A stretch of 64,000 bases of DNA from Protonemura montana (Eukaryota > Arthropoda > Insecta > Plecoptera > Nemouridae). Positions within the stretch are counted from its first letter, which is position 1; each line of letters begins with the position of its first letter. The position numbers and the translations under genes are program-made. The stretch is taken from assembly GCA_947568835.1 (NCBI GenBank), contig OX387603.1, positions 28,544,651 through 28,608,650 of the forward strand. The letters are read 5' to 3'. A model generated the notes under the pieces. It was given only the letters and a program-made list of their open reading frames with translations. It had not been told where the DNA came from and did not search any database. Positions 63,101 to 64,000 of the stretch are shown in pieces.

Positions 63101-63673
63101 CTTTCAAGGATTGATGCACCAATGATTACCTTTGAGGCAGGACCGGTGACAGAGACGTCACGGAGTTGAACCGAGTTGGCGCAGTCGGGACCAAAGTGGA
63201 CATCGGCGACTGCGCGGAGTTCGATCTTCACTCCGTCTCCTTGTTGTTCGGGCAACGAAGCAAGCGAGTGGCCCACCAAGTTGTAGGTGTATGTCTGTCC
63301 GGCGGCATATTGGAATAGCGAGCTACCGGCTGCAATCAGGGAACAAGCGGGGACATAGAGGCAACGTACAGAGAGGCAACGTACACTCTAAGAATACGTC
63401 ATGTCAAACTAGCATCTTGACAAAAAGAGTTAAAAAGTACTTTAATGTGGGAAGAGATTCGAATTTAAGGGATTGACTGATTTTGTTCTTAAAGCCAACG
63501 CTTTTAAGAAAGAATCTTTGAGTCACGTGGACACAAGTTTCAATGTTAGATTTTAATATCTTTGCTTAAAAGTTTGTGCAATGATTGCGTACAACAAAGT
63601 AGCTTATAAGGTTTTTAGTAAAAAAATGTTTACTTACTTTTTGAACATCCCAGATTTCTGCACGCTCCAGCAT
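1537..63673 (-). CDS. Apolipophorin II/I precursor (large lipid transfer protein), 60 exons, 5' end outside the window
   Basis: The product is the precursor of the two integral apoproteins of insect lipophorin, the hemolymph particle that shuttles diacylglycerol, hydrocarbons and sterols between fat body, gut and flight muscle or ovary. It is secreted. In transcript order it shows a Vitellogenin_N-type lipid-transfer module (residues about 1-700, numbered from the first visible codon), a dibasic REKR processing site at 699-702, a long beta-rich lipid-binding region, an amphipathic helical region at about 2300-2740, a vWD domain at about 2787-2977, and a vWA-like C-terminal region ending at residue 3354. 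Exons are listed in the six block entries. All 59 internal junctions have GT..AG and consistent phase, with no internal stop. Adding a signal peptide of about 20 residues gives roughly 3375, the usual insect length (about 3350-3380). The signal exon lies right of 63673. The family assignment is firm; the species is not. Confidence 0.95.
1989..3116. repeat. 12-bp minisatellite, about 94 copies (intron 59)
   Basis: Tandem units of GGACATGGGGCA with frequent GGGACA variants and a few ATAGGG, TATGGG and GAACATGG variants fill most of the intron between exons 59 and 60. The 12-bp unit is a multiple of three, so several frames on both strands stay open (MGQD..., CPMS... and similar). These are not genes. 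The G-rich strand is the plus strand, that is, the template strand of the host gene. The array stops about 30 bp from the exon 59 donor. Confidence 0.95.
4251..4406. repeat. 26-bp tandem repeat, 6 copies (intron 56/57)
   Basis: Six almost identical 26-bp units, each starting GCTTGCCAGATGTCAACTGG and ending GATTGA; the last begins GATTGCC. It lies in the intron between exons 56 and 57. The flanks 3981-4250 and 4407-4635 show nothing recognisable. Confidence 0.95.
5370..5600 (-). mobile_element. tRNA-derived SINE-like element
   Basis: The minus strand carries a tRNA-like head: the A-box region TAGCTCAATTGGTTAGAGCA followed by ACACCCGCGACAGG. The stretch is bracketed by inverted flanks (AACACTAGAACCATCTTAAA on one side, TTTTAGAGACGATTTTAGTG on the other). 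The family-specific block with CAAACGCTTGCAATGCGCGG is at about 5398. The same parts recur at 7740-8387, 16440-16850 and 61812-62017. This copy lacks a clean B box and is truncated. Confidence 0.7.
6292..7480. repeat. 92-bp tandem repeat, about 13 copies (intron 53)
   Basis: Units of 92 bp begin CTGTTGCCATGACGACTTCC (first at 6301, then every 92 bp) and run through ATCACATGCAGTGAAATGCA and GATCCAACTTATAGTTGAAC. Variation is a few percent. The last unit stops within about 10 bp of the exon 53 donor. Diverged single copies of the same unit occur in other introns (about 13440-13500 inverted and 34100-34215), so the array grew from a dispersed element. Confidence 0.95.
7487..10987 (-). CDS. Apolipophorin exons 49-53: von Willebrand factor type D domain
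   Basis: Exons: 10825-10987, 10248-10450, 9748-9858, 8388-8510, 7487-7623 (residues about 2733-2977). Exon 49 ends with YYTYRPTLNPLDFIPPYK, a conserved linker. The vWD domain follows: SHFFTLDGRHFTLPACGSVV opens it and GFYHGQLRGLLGDLNNEPFD with the next residues DFRLPNGK is the hallmark GLLGxxNNEPxDD turn. NGNFSVV is a potential N-glycosylation site. After the turn comes FGAAYTIGAKCAKSAAAHGH and then HEHHEPEC, a His-rich loop between two cysteines. The exon 52 donor is directly abutted by a tRNA-like 52-bp repeat array, and the exon 53 donor lies within a few bases of the 92-bp repeat array. Confidence 0.95.
7740..8387 (-). mobile_element. tRNA-derived SINE whose 5' head is expanded into a 52-bp array, about 11 copies
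   Basis: On the minus strand each 52-bp unit carries GGTCCAAGTAGCTCAATTGG then TTAGAGCAACACCCGCGACA, that is, the D-arm of a tRNA with a pol III A box. Only the element at the left end has the B box (GGTTCGAGTCC on minus, plus 7785-7795). The array runs into the exon 52 donor: the splice donor sequence GTACGACAGGTGGAGATC is continuous with the repeat. Single-base variants (CGTGGG, CACGGG, GCTGTAACC) mark individual copies. Confidence 0.9.
8976..9676. mobile_element. Terminal-inverted-repeat element (intron 51)
   Basis: About 60 bp at 8976-9050 (CCATCTGGCCGACAAAAAAA then CCACCCGAAAAT) is repeated in inverse orientation at about 9610-9676 (ATTTTCGGGTGG then TTTTTTTGTCGGCCAGATGG). The interior has further short CGAAAA/TTTTCGG blocks, a C/A-rich tract at 9140-9170, and no coding potential. 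This looks like a non-autonomous foldback or MITE. No clear target duplication was found. Confidence 0.6.
9925..10075 (-). mobile_element. Penelope-like tail fragment with hammerhead-like core, copy 1 (inverted)
   Basis: The reverse complement matches 52125-52300 almost base for base. The core on minus (plus 9987-10018) reads TTGATAAAGTAACAGGTACA then AGTTACGAAACGTTGGG: a GTAAC/GTTAC stem closed by an 8-nt loop and flanked by CTTGATAAAG and CGAAAC. This is the usual layout of Penelope-like element hammerheads, with a degenerate CTGATGA box. It lies in the intron between exons 50 and 51. Confidence 0.55.
10451..10824. other. Intron 49, nothing recognised
   Basis: AT-rich intronic sequence between exons 49 and 50 with no repeat, element or coding signal that I can support. 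Confidence 0.6.
11241..18305 (-). CDS. Apolipophorin exons 38-48: late beta strands and amphipathic helical region
   Basis: Exons: 18073-18305, 17004-17177, 16233-16385, 15608-15773, 14976-15154, 14399-14619, 14054-14213, 13597-13735, 12606-12733, 11807-11947, 11241-11384 (residues about 2120-2732). Exons 38-42 continue the beta pattern. Exons 43-48 switch to long amphipathic helices, for example INELLEGIKKAQPNLKPLLA, AHVTEIIAKIADKALHVFEE, QVAVDIVNSLANKALVCLQK and LKEQLKEYHVPDQVLDTLKE, resembling the helical lipid-associating region of apoLp-I and apoB. NLTSV in exon 39 is a possible N-glycosylation site. Exon 38 lies immediately downstream (in transcript sense) of the largest intron (18306-27776), which houses the 45-bp array. 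Confidence 0.93.
11385..11806. other. Intron between exons 48 and 47, mostly unique sequence
   Basis: AT-rich intron. Around 11560-11600 a short stretch (TTATTAGGAACACTAAAAAC) resembles the flank of the tRNA-derived SINE family, but no tRNA-like head is present. Nothing else is recognisable. Confidence 0.45.
11948..12605. other. Intron between exons 47 and 46, nothing recognised
   Basis: Unique-looking AT-rich sequence with short open frames on both strands that lack splice support or conserved motifs. Confidence 0.5.
12816..13249 (+). mobile_element. MITE copy A (TA target site, TIR GGGAAATCTC)
   Basis: A 434-bp element with ends GGGAAATCTC and GAGATTTCCC, flanked by TA on the left and TG on the right. 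It is near-identical in reverse complement to 17279-17713. The interior contains the palindromic CTGACGTCA/TGACGTCA blocks and an A-tract of about 19. There is no coding potential. TA flanks and short TIRs suggest a Tc1/mariner-related non-autonomous element. Confidence 0.8.
13440..13500 (-). repeat. Diverged single copy of the 92-bp repeat unit
   Basis: CCAGCTCACAGAAACATCTG followed by AATTTCACTGC and GTGATTACAAGTCGCCGTGG is the reverse complement of the 92-bp unit at 6292-7480, with several differences. It shows that the unit exists as a dispersed sequence. Confidence 0.7.
15814..16214. repeat. 5/10-bp CATGG/CAAGG array (intron 40)
   Basis: Pentamer-based array of CATGG with interspersed CAAGG, CAGGG, CACAG and CAAAG. 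A longer block of about 110 bp is duplicated (compare 15918-15990 with 16018-16090). It occupies almost the whole intron between exons 41 and 40 and ends 18 bp from the exon 40 donor. Open frames (CHAMP..., WHGMA...) are repeat artefacts. Confidence 0.95.
16440..16850 (-). mobile_element. tRNA-derived SINE, two head copies
   Basis: The minus strand shows a B box (GGTTCGAGTCC, plus 16513-16523, within CGGGGACTCGAACCCCGA) and two successive D-arm/A-box segments, then the family tail with CAAACGCTTGCAATGTGCGG at about 16817. A duplicated head in one copy is an intermediate between a single SINE and the 11-copy array at 7740-8387. Confidence 0.75.
17279..17713 (-). mobile_element. MITE copy B, inverted relative to copy A
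   Basis: A 435-bp element, reverse complement of 12816-13249 with scattered differences, flanked by a perfect TA on both sides. It lies in the intron between exons 39 and 38. Copies A and B are 4 kb apart in opposite orientation, so the primary transcript could fold between them. Confidence 0.8.
18812..27370. repeat. Giant 45-bp minisatellite, about 190 copies, with higher-order structure (intron 37)
   Basis: Each 45-bp unit reads ATGTTCAACGTAGACCCACT, then AGCATTGACCACCAAACCAC, then TGCTA. Three sites vary commonly (CAACG/CAATG, CCACT/CCATT, TACTA/TGCTA) and nearly everything else is invariant. Rare private variants recur at fixed spacing: TATACCC at 22061 and 26471, TGTTAATG at 21551 and 25961 (4410 bp apart), CCACGAGC at 22741 and 23911, and TTGTTCAATG at 23131 and 24301 (1170 bp apart). 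Whole blocks of 98 and 26 units were therefore duplicated. Three frames are open over 8.6 kb. The flanking exons 37 and 38 splice in phase around it, so it is intronic. Confidence 0.97.
27777..44425 (-). CDS. Apolipophorin exons 21-37: central beta-rich lipid-binding region
   Basis: Exons: 44216-44425, 43020-43149, 42514-42677, 41549-41754, 40904-41033, 40330-40574, 38769-38952, 37842-38045, 37154-37321, 36219-36323, 34262-34424, 32190-32353, 31546-31707, 30411-30649, 29659-29800, 28313-28454, 27777-27980 (residues about 1133-2119). The protein is a run of amphipathic beta strands of apolipoprotein-B type, for example VTYDLAGTYDKYKVQSAL, GTFKFINGVGSLAGTVDL, TLPNGRVITANVDRVVHV and TLTVTTNDKTVVLTTKRS, which are expected to wrap the lipid core. 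Cysteines are few (exons 24, 28, 30, 36, 37). Exon lengths are small (105-245 bp) and the introns carry most of the minisatellites of the locus. Confidence 0.93.
28500..29641 (+). repeat. 29-bp minisatellite, about 39 copies (intron 35)
   Basis: Units of GAGGCTGGATATTGTGAATA then GGGTGGCAA (or GGATGGCAA, GGATGCCAA, GGGTGCCAA). The array fills the intron between exons 36 and 35 and ends 17 bp from the exon 35 donor. Because 29 is not a multiple of three, all three minus frames read the same three peptides in rotation (SSLLPPYSQYPAS and similar). The same unit occurs inverted at 39157-40290. Confidence 0.97.
29801..30410. other. Intron 34, AT-rich with a short GA microsatellite
   Basis: A (GA)n tract lies at about 30045-30065. 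Nothing else is recognisable. Confidence 0.5.
30650..31545. other. Intron between exons 34 and 33, no supported element
   Basis: AT-rich sequence with several T tracts (30880-30895, 31420-31440) and no clear repeat, terminal inverted repeat or coding signal. It could hold an old, unrecognisable insertion. Confidence 0.45.
32620..33886. repeat. 18-bp minisatellite, about 70 copies (intron 31)
   Basis: Units of GGAGGAGGTACCTAGGTA with a common T/C variant (GGTACCCAGGTA) and two GCAG variants near 33478 and 33712. On the transcribed strand this is CCTCCTCCTACCTAGGTACC, a pyrimidine-rich tract followed by AG|G. The reading LLLPRY repeated is an artefact of the 18-bp unit. It lies between exons 32 and 31. 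Confidence 0.97.
34100..34215 (+). repeat. Diverged single copy related to the 92-bp repeat
   Basis: TTGTCATGGCAACAATGCAG, then TTACATGCAGTGAAAG and GTTTCTGTGAGTTAAGAG, parallels the 92-bp unit in the same order. The neighbouring inverted motif ACAATTGTCTTAACTC / GAGTTAAGACAATTGT at 34093-34137 may be an element end. Confidence 0.6.
34436..35890. repeat. 43-bp minisatellite, about 34 copies (intron 30)
   Basis: Units of ACAGCAGCAAGTCAGCTTTA then GATACGTGTTGACAGATGACACA, with CCAGCAGC variants and four or five shortened 41-bp units lacking TG in ACGTGTTG (35489-35750). It begins 12 bp upstream of the exon 31 acceptor. The sequence at that acceptor (CAACAGGAGCAAGTCAGCTT) is itself a unit, so the array appears to be an amplification of the native 3' splice region. 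Confidence 0.95.
36181..36216. repeat. 12-bp triplication next to the exon 30 donor
   Basis: GTCGGCCATCTT occurs three times in a row, and the last copy runs into the donor region of exon 30 (CATCTTAC on plus). A small (AAAT)n microsatellite is nearby at 36428-36453. Confidence 0.9.
36541..37115 (+). repeat. 91-bp tandem array made from a 5S-rRNA-derived SINE, about 6 copies
   Basis: Units contain GTTAAGCAACACTGCGCTGG followed by GTCAGGTATTGGATGGGTGACC, the internal control region of 5S rRNA in diverged form, plus the non-5S block CATGACCAGTTCTGTTCGGG. The last unit runs into the SINE tail (CAAAACAGTGCGTTGTCAAA). It lies between exons 30 and 29. These are not 5S genes: the 5S 5' and 3' arms are missing. 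Confidence 0.85.
38180..38619 (+). mobile_element. 5S-rRNA-derived SINE, full copy with 12-bp target duplication
   Basis: The head matches eukaryotic 5S rRNA (GGTTCTCGTTAGATCACCGA, then AGTTAAGCAAC and GGATGGGTGACC), followed by a body of about 300 bp and a tail GTCGTTAAACACCACAAATA. It is bounded by a perfect 12-bp direct repeat TTAGATTCTACT (38168-38179 and 38620-38631). This is the layout of SINE3-class retroposons. It is inserted in the intron between exons 28 and 27. Confidence 0.9.
39157..40290 (-). repeat. 29-bp minisatellite, about 39 copies, inverted relative to 28500-29641 (intron 26)
   Basis: Units of CAATATCCAGCCTCTTGGCA then CCCTATTCA, the exact reverse complement of the array at 28500-29641, with the same GGC/GCC and CCC/TCC variants. 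It ends about 40 bp from the exon 26 donor. Copy number and length are nearly the same as in the other array. Confidence 0.97.
41818..42246. mobile_element. Foldback element with terminal inverted repeats of about 190 bp
   Basis: The left arm, from GAAACGTTTCATCGTTGAGT through GACTACCTTACCGACAAAAA and TCGATATTTCTCGTAGGTTA, is repeated inverted in the right arm up to CTCAACGGTTTC. Only a short unpaired centre (about 42020-42065) remains. There is no coding sequence. In RNA it would form a long hairpin. It lies in the intron between exons 24 and 23. Confidence 0.85.
43371..44029. mobile_element. Inverted-repeat element with TTAA target duplication
   Basis: Flanked by TTAA on both sides (43367-43370 and 44030-44033). 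The ends AGGGGCATTTATCCTTCAAA and, in inverse orientation, AGCGGTATTTACCATTCAAA continue into a shared ATTATTTTTTACCATAGATT, giving an inverted repeat of about 45 bp. TTAA duplication suggests a piggyBac-type non-autonomous element. The centre (43495-43680) is unusually CpG-rich for this locus. Confidence 0.75.
44739..46410. repeat. 21-bp minisatellite, about 80 copies (intron 20)
   Basis: Units of GGCACTGAACTGGGTCTAGG followed by T, with GATCTAGG, GTCTAGATG, GGTCCAGG and GGCAGTG variants. It is open on the minus strand as LDPVQCH repeated (611 codons) and as PPRPSSV in another frame, because the unit is 7 codons. It begins about 25 bp from the exon 20 donor. The flanking exons 21 and 20 splice in phase without it. 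Confidence 0.97.
46434..51898 (-). CDS. Apolipophorin exons 14-20: start of apoLp-I, beta-sheet lipid-binding region
   Basis: Exons: 51722-51898, 51369-51556, 49873-50130, 48369-48562, 47527-47676, 46731-46934, 46434-46513 (residues about 716-1132). This follows the cleavage site and corresponds to the DUF1943-type sheet of large lipid transfer proteins. Strands such as HHHVDLDLSVKLFGNTVLV, GAIEVTGSLFIDAF and DVHVSVRERG alternate polar and apolar residues. Exon 17 has KDYHGCFDQLSPLVGLTFCG, a conserved cysteine pair. Exon 19 contains a Lys-rich loop, GPGKDKGKKAGKKGKLEYG. The exon 16 donor is AG|GTTGGT rather than a nearby GTGAAA; only the former keeps the codon phase (AG+G giving Arg) into exon 17. 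Confidence 0.93.
47042..47503. repeat. 114-bp tandem repeat, 4 copies, flanked by 17-bp direct repeats (intron 18)
   Basis: Units start GATGCTGAGATCGCCTGACA (47051, 47165, 47279, 47393) and end AACGTTTGGTAGCCATGGA. The block is bounded by GTAGTAGGAACTGGTTG at 47025-47041 and again at 47504-47520, a perfect 17-bp direct repeat. The same unit occurs as about 6 copies at 49127-49809. Confidence 0.9.
48563..49126. other. Intron between exons 17 and 16, unique part
   Basis: AT-rich sequence leading into the second 114-bp array. I see no element boundaries or coding signal. Confidence 0.45.
49127..49809. repeat. 114-bp tandem repeat, about 6 copies, second locus (intron 16)
   Basis: Same unit and orientation as 47042-47503 but more diverged (TATCATAGTCTAGC, TTTAATAGTAG, GTACCCATGG variants). 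The phase of the array differs: it starts at TGGAGGTTCAATGGTAGATT and ends at ATCACGGGTATA. No flanking direct repeat is visible. The exon 16 donor lies about 60 bp beyond. Confidence 0.9.
50378..50885 (+). mobile_element. Interspersed element, copy 1 (single terminal 80-bp unit)
   Basis: About 500 bp that recur in reverse complement at 59931-61478 with roughly 90 percent identity by eye: CATTGCCAACTTTAGAATGC at one end, CCTAATGACTTCTGCTAAAT inside, and CCCCAGAAAGTGGCAAACTC near the other end. This copy carries one terminal 80-bp unit whereas the other has about 14. No open reading frame is present. Class unknown. Confidence 0.75.
52125..52325 (+). mobile_element. Penelope-like tail fragment with hammerhead-like core, copy 2
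   Basis: Contains CCCTTGATAAAGTAACAGGT and ACAAGTTACGAAACGTTGGG at 52193-52232, with a perfect 5-bp stem GTAAC/GTTAC. It is followed by GAAATTTAGTTGTTCTTCAC and CAAGTAGACATGAGTCTAAA, shared with the copies at 53389-53560 and 61500-61660. Confidence 0.55.
52579..63673 (-). CDS. Apolipophorin exons 1-13: lipid-transfer (Vitellogenin_N) module and furin-type cleavage site
   Basis: Exons: 63638-63673, 63130-63329, 62062-62235, 59602-59751, 59035-59227, 58287-58539, 56272-56437, 55383-55559, 54705-54857, 53833-53980, 53651-53736, 53105-53302, 52579-52788. Exon 1 gives AGACRNLGCSK, running into TGSSLFQYAAGQTYTYNLVG, the conserved start of the N-sheet. Exon 4 carries TDVFGVCPTDF and KNRNLNKCAHRE, diagnostic of apolipophorins. 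Exons 6-10 form the helical solenoid, with SPLL and PRAAYLGVGALAG motifs. Exons 11-12 carry GSFIMSHLRNIRAS and RFPEDFRRYSHNREFSYF, the start of the C-sheet. NLTAE in exon 12 is a possible N-glycosylation site. Exon 13 contains YKKSFREKRSVPVNQ: cleavage after REKR (residue 702, about 722 with a signal peptide) would separate apoLp-II from apoLp-I, at the position expected for insects. Intron insertions include SINEs, a hAT-like element and a Harbinger-like element. Confidence 0.95.
53389..53560 (+). mobile_element. Penelope-like tail fragment, copy 3
   Basis: Diverged copy of 52170-52325. The core reads CTTGAAGAAGTTACTAGTAC then AAGTTAGGAAACGTTAGG, with the stem weakened (GTTAC/GTTAG), and the same 3' part CAAGTAGACATGAGTCTAAA. 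It sits between exons 12 and 11. Confidence 0.5.
53981..54704. other. Intron between exons 10 and 9, nothing recognised
   Basis: AT-rich sequence. The short open frames lack splice support. Confidence 0.5.
55095..55180 (-). mobile_element. tRNA-like SINE head, second family
   Basis: The minus strand reads TGTGCCCAGATAGCTCAGTT then GGTAGACCAACCGACCGGCA, with a B-box-like CTGGTTCGGTTGC. The D-arm is good, but the anticodon and T arms do not pair well and the 3' end continues into non-tRNA sequence. I call it a tRNA-derived SINE fragment rather than a tRNA gene. Its sequence differs from the family at 61812-62017. Confidence 0.55.
55584..55757. repeat. 19-bp tandem repeat, about 9-10 copies (intron between exons 8 and 7)
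   Basis: Units of GTGGGCGGAACTTTGCCAG with GGGACT and GTGGGTGG variants, starting about 25 bp from the exon 8 acceptor. Open frames such as WQSPAHLAK are repeat artefacts. Confidence 0.95.
56476..56977. mobile_element. hAT-like non-autonomous transposon with 8-bp target duplication
   Basis: The ends CAGGGGTGTAGTC and GACTACACCACTG form imperfect terminal inverted repeats starting CAG, and the element is flanked by a perfect 8-bp direct repeat GTCGTCAG (56468-56475 and 56978-56985). Motifs GCGTATACCC recur inside near both ends. Length is 502 bp with no transposase. The insertion is only 38 bp from the acceptor of exon 7. Confidence 0.9.
57294..58225. mobile_element. Harbinger-like TIR element containing a 15-bp array
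   Basis: The terminal inverted repeats AGGCACGTTCACGATCAAAC / AGGCCCATTCACGATCAAAC continue identically through TTAACCTTAAACTTA. A 3-bp ATA direct repeat flanks both ends (57291-57293 and 58226-58228). TIR style and 3-bp duplication resemble PIF/Harbinger elements. Inside, a plus-strand frame starts at 57555 (MDSASYRGFVVASTYTDDND), then degenerates into about 21 copies of a 15-bp unit (ATGGGCTGTCAGGAG, 57655-57974) encoding CQEMG, and stops. No transposase catalytic region is present. Confidence 0.75.
58978..59045 (-). repeat. 42-bp duplication covering the exon 5 donor site
   Basis: GGTTGTCATGGTTACCTGTG then TGAATG occurs at 58978-59003 and 59020-59045. The second copy holds the exon 5 donor (ACAG|GTAACC on minus, exon end at 59035). 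The first copy offers an identical donor 42 bp further into the intron (alternative exon end 58993). The 42 nt between them are open in frame. Confidence 0.85.
59819..59902 (+). mobile_element. Internally deleted 5S-derived SINE with 12-bp target duplication
   Basis: The 5S-like head (CACCGGTTCTCGTGAGATCA) joins directly to the SINE tail (AACAGTGCGTCGTTAAACAC), leaving only 84 bp. It is flanked by a perfect TTATACTCTGAG at 59807-59818 and 59903-59914. The duplication shows that the short form, or its parent, inserted by retroposition. Confidence 0.85.
59931..61478 (-). mobile_element. Interspersed element, copy 2, with terminal 80-bp unit expanded to about 14 copies
   Basis: 59931-61050 is a tandem array of 80-bp units (ACACTAGGATTAATTTGAGT, then TTGCCACTTTCTGGGCTGCT, ending ACCATGATGCTACTGTT). 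61051-61478 is the reverse complement of 50378-50800. Because copy 1 has only one terminal unit, the array arose after insertion by expansion of the element's end. It lies between exons 4 and 3. Confidence 0.85.
61500..61660 (-). mobile_element. Penelope-like tail fragment, copy 4 (inverted)
   Basis: On the minus strand CCCGATAAAGTACCAGACAT then AAATTACGAAGCGTCGGG, followed by AAAGTAGACATGAGTATTAA, parallels the copies at 52125 and 53389. The core is more diverged (CGAAGC for CGAAAC). Confidence 0.45.
61812..62017 (+). mobile_element. tRNA-derived SINE with inverted flanks
   Basis: A tRNA-like head at 61855-61930 has a good A box (TAGCTCAGTGGTTCAGAGG) and B box (GGTTCGAGTCC). It is enclosed by an almost perfect inverted repeat of about 37 bp: TTATTATTAACAACACTAGA with ATCGTCTCAAAAA at 61812-61849, and the reverse complement at 61932-61969. 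The family tail GCGCATTGCAAGC follows. This is the most intact member of the family; the others are at 5370, 7740 and 16440. Confidence 0.75.
62236..63129. other. Intron 2, with an unidentified GC-rich stretch at about 62560-62960
   Basis: The part at 62560-62960 is richer in GC than neighbouring introns and has a plus-strand frame of 81 codons starting MPKASQYCKIQSFKPP and including RTWPRGQRGPELPEGRGS. It may be a fragment of a transposable element. No splice support or conserved motif was found, so no gene is called. Confidence 0.4.
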
Positions 63674-64000
63674 CTGCAATAGAACAAAGGAAAAACCAAA
63701 TCAGTTATCAAAATTTTAACAACAGTTTAAACAATATCTTTGATCACCACGGACACAGTGCAAGTCGTGGGTAACGCCTCCGACTCTCCCTGCACACATC
63801 CCGACCATGATGTTTACCATTAGCATCTAAAACTTCATCCCTTTCCCCTCAGACCAATTTCTGCCCACGCCATGGCATGGCTCTCCATATTCTCAATAAA
63901 TATCAAATAGTAACCAATGTTAATAATGTCCAACCTTTTCCGAAATTAAAGAAGGCAATAAAATTGTAAGATCCACGAATAAACCCCCAATCGTTGCATG
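63674..64000. other. 5' intron of the apolipophorin gene
   Basis: Intronic sequence upstream of the first visible exon. I looked for a signal-peptide exon ending in a single G (to complete the Asp codon at the start of exon 1) and found no convincing candidate, so the start codon and promoter are probably outside the window. Confidence 0.5.

Noticed and set aside
1..64000. A new multi-gene system or operon
   Set aside because: Only one supported gene is present; the novelty lies in its intronic repeats and possible splice variants, not in a gene cluster.

Overview
This is eukaryotic nuclear DNA, almost certainly from an insect. The window is filled by one gene on the minus strand: a large lipid transfer protein of the apolipophorin-II/I type, the precursor of the apoprotein that carries lipid in hemolymph. 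I could follow 60 coding exons by hand from 63673 down to the stop codon at 1537. Every junction has GT..AG splice sites and every codon phase matches. Together they encode 3354 residues with no stop or frameshift. Only the signal-peptide start lies beyond the right edge. The length, the RxxR processing site about 700 residues in, and the C-terminal von Willebrand D domain all fit insect apolipophorins. The order cannot be fixed from this sequence; the very high exon number argues against a dipteran-like compact gene.

Layout, in transcription order (right to left): N-terminal lipid-transfer module and furin-type site (63.7-52.6 kb); central beta-rich lipid-binding region (51.9-27.8 kb); helical amphipathic region (18.3-11.2 kb); vWD domain (11.0-7.5 kb); C-terminal region with a vWA-like alternation of strands and helices (6.1-1.5 kb). 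Beyond the stop is an unexplained coding-like terminal exon (775-981), which could be an alternative C terminus or part of another gene. The extreme left end holds a decayed LINE reverse-transcriptase fragment.

The introns are the unusual part. Roughly a third of the window is minisatellite: at least 17 arrays with units of 5/10, 12, 15, 18, 19, 21, 26, 29, 43, 45, 52, 80, 91, 92 and 114 bp. The largest is an 8.6 kb, roughly 190-copy 45-bp array with higher-order periods of 1170 and 4410 bp. One 29-bp minisatellite occurs in two introns in opposite orientation. Several arrays grew out of dispersed elements (a tRNA-derived SINE, a 5S-rRNA-derived SINE, a longer element present in two inverted copies, and a TIR DNA transposon). 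Many arrays stop within a few tens of bases of a 5' splice site. The introns also hold hAT-like, Harbinger-like, TTAA-type and TA-type inverted-repeat elements, a foldback element, and four dispersed copies of a Penelope-like tail with a hammerhead-like core.

No operon, CRISPR, rRNA or functional tRNA gene is present. The very long open frames in the repeat arrays arise because the unit lengths are multiples of three.
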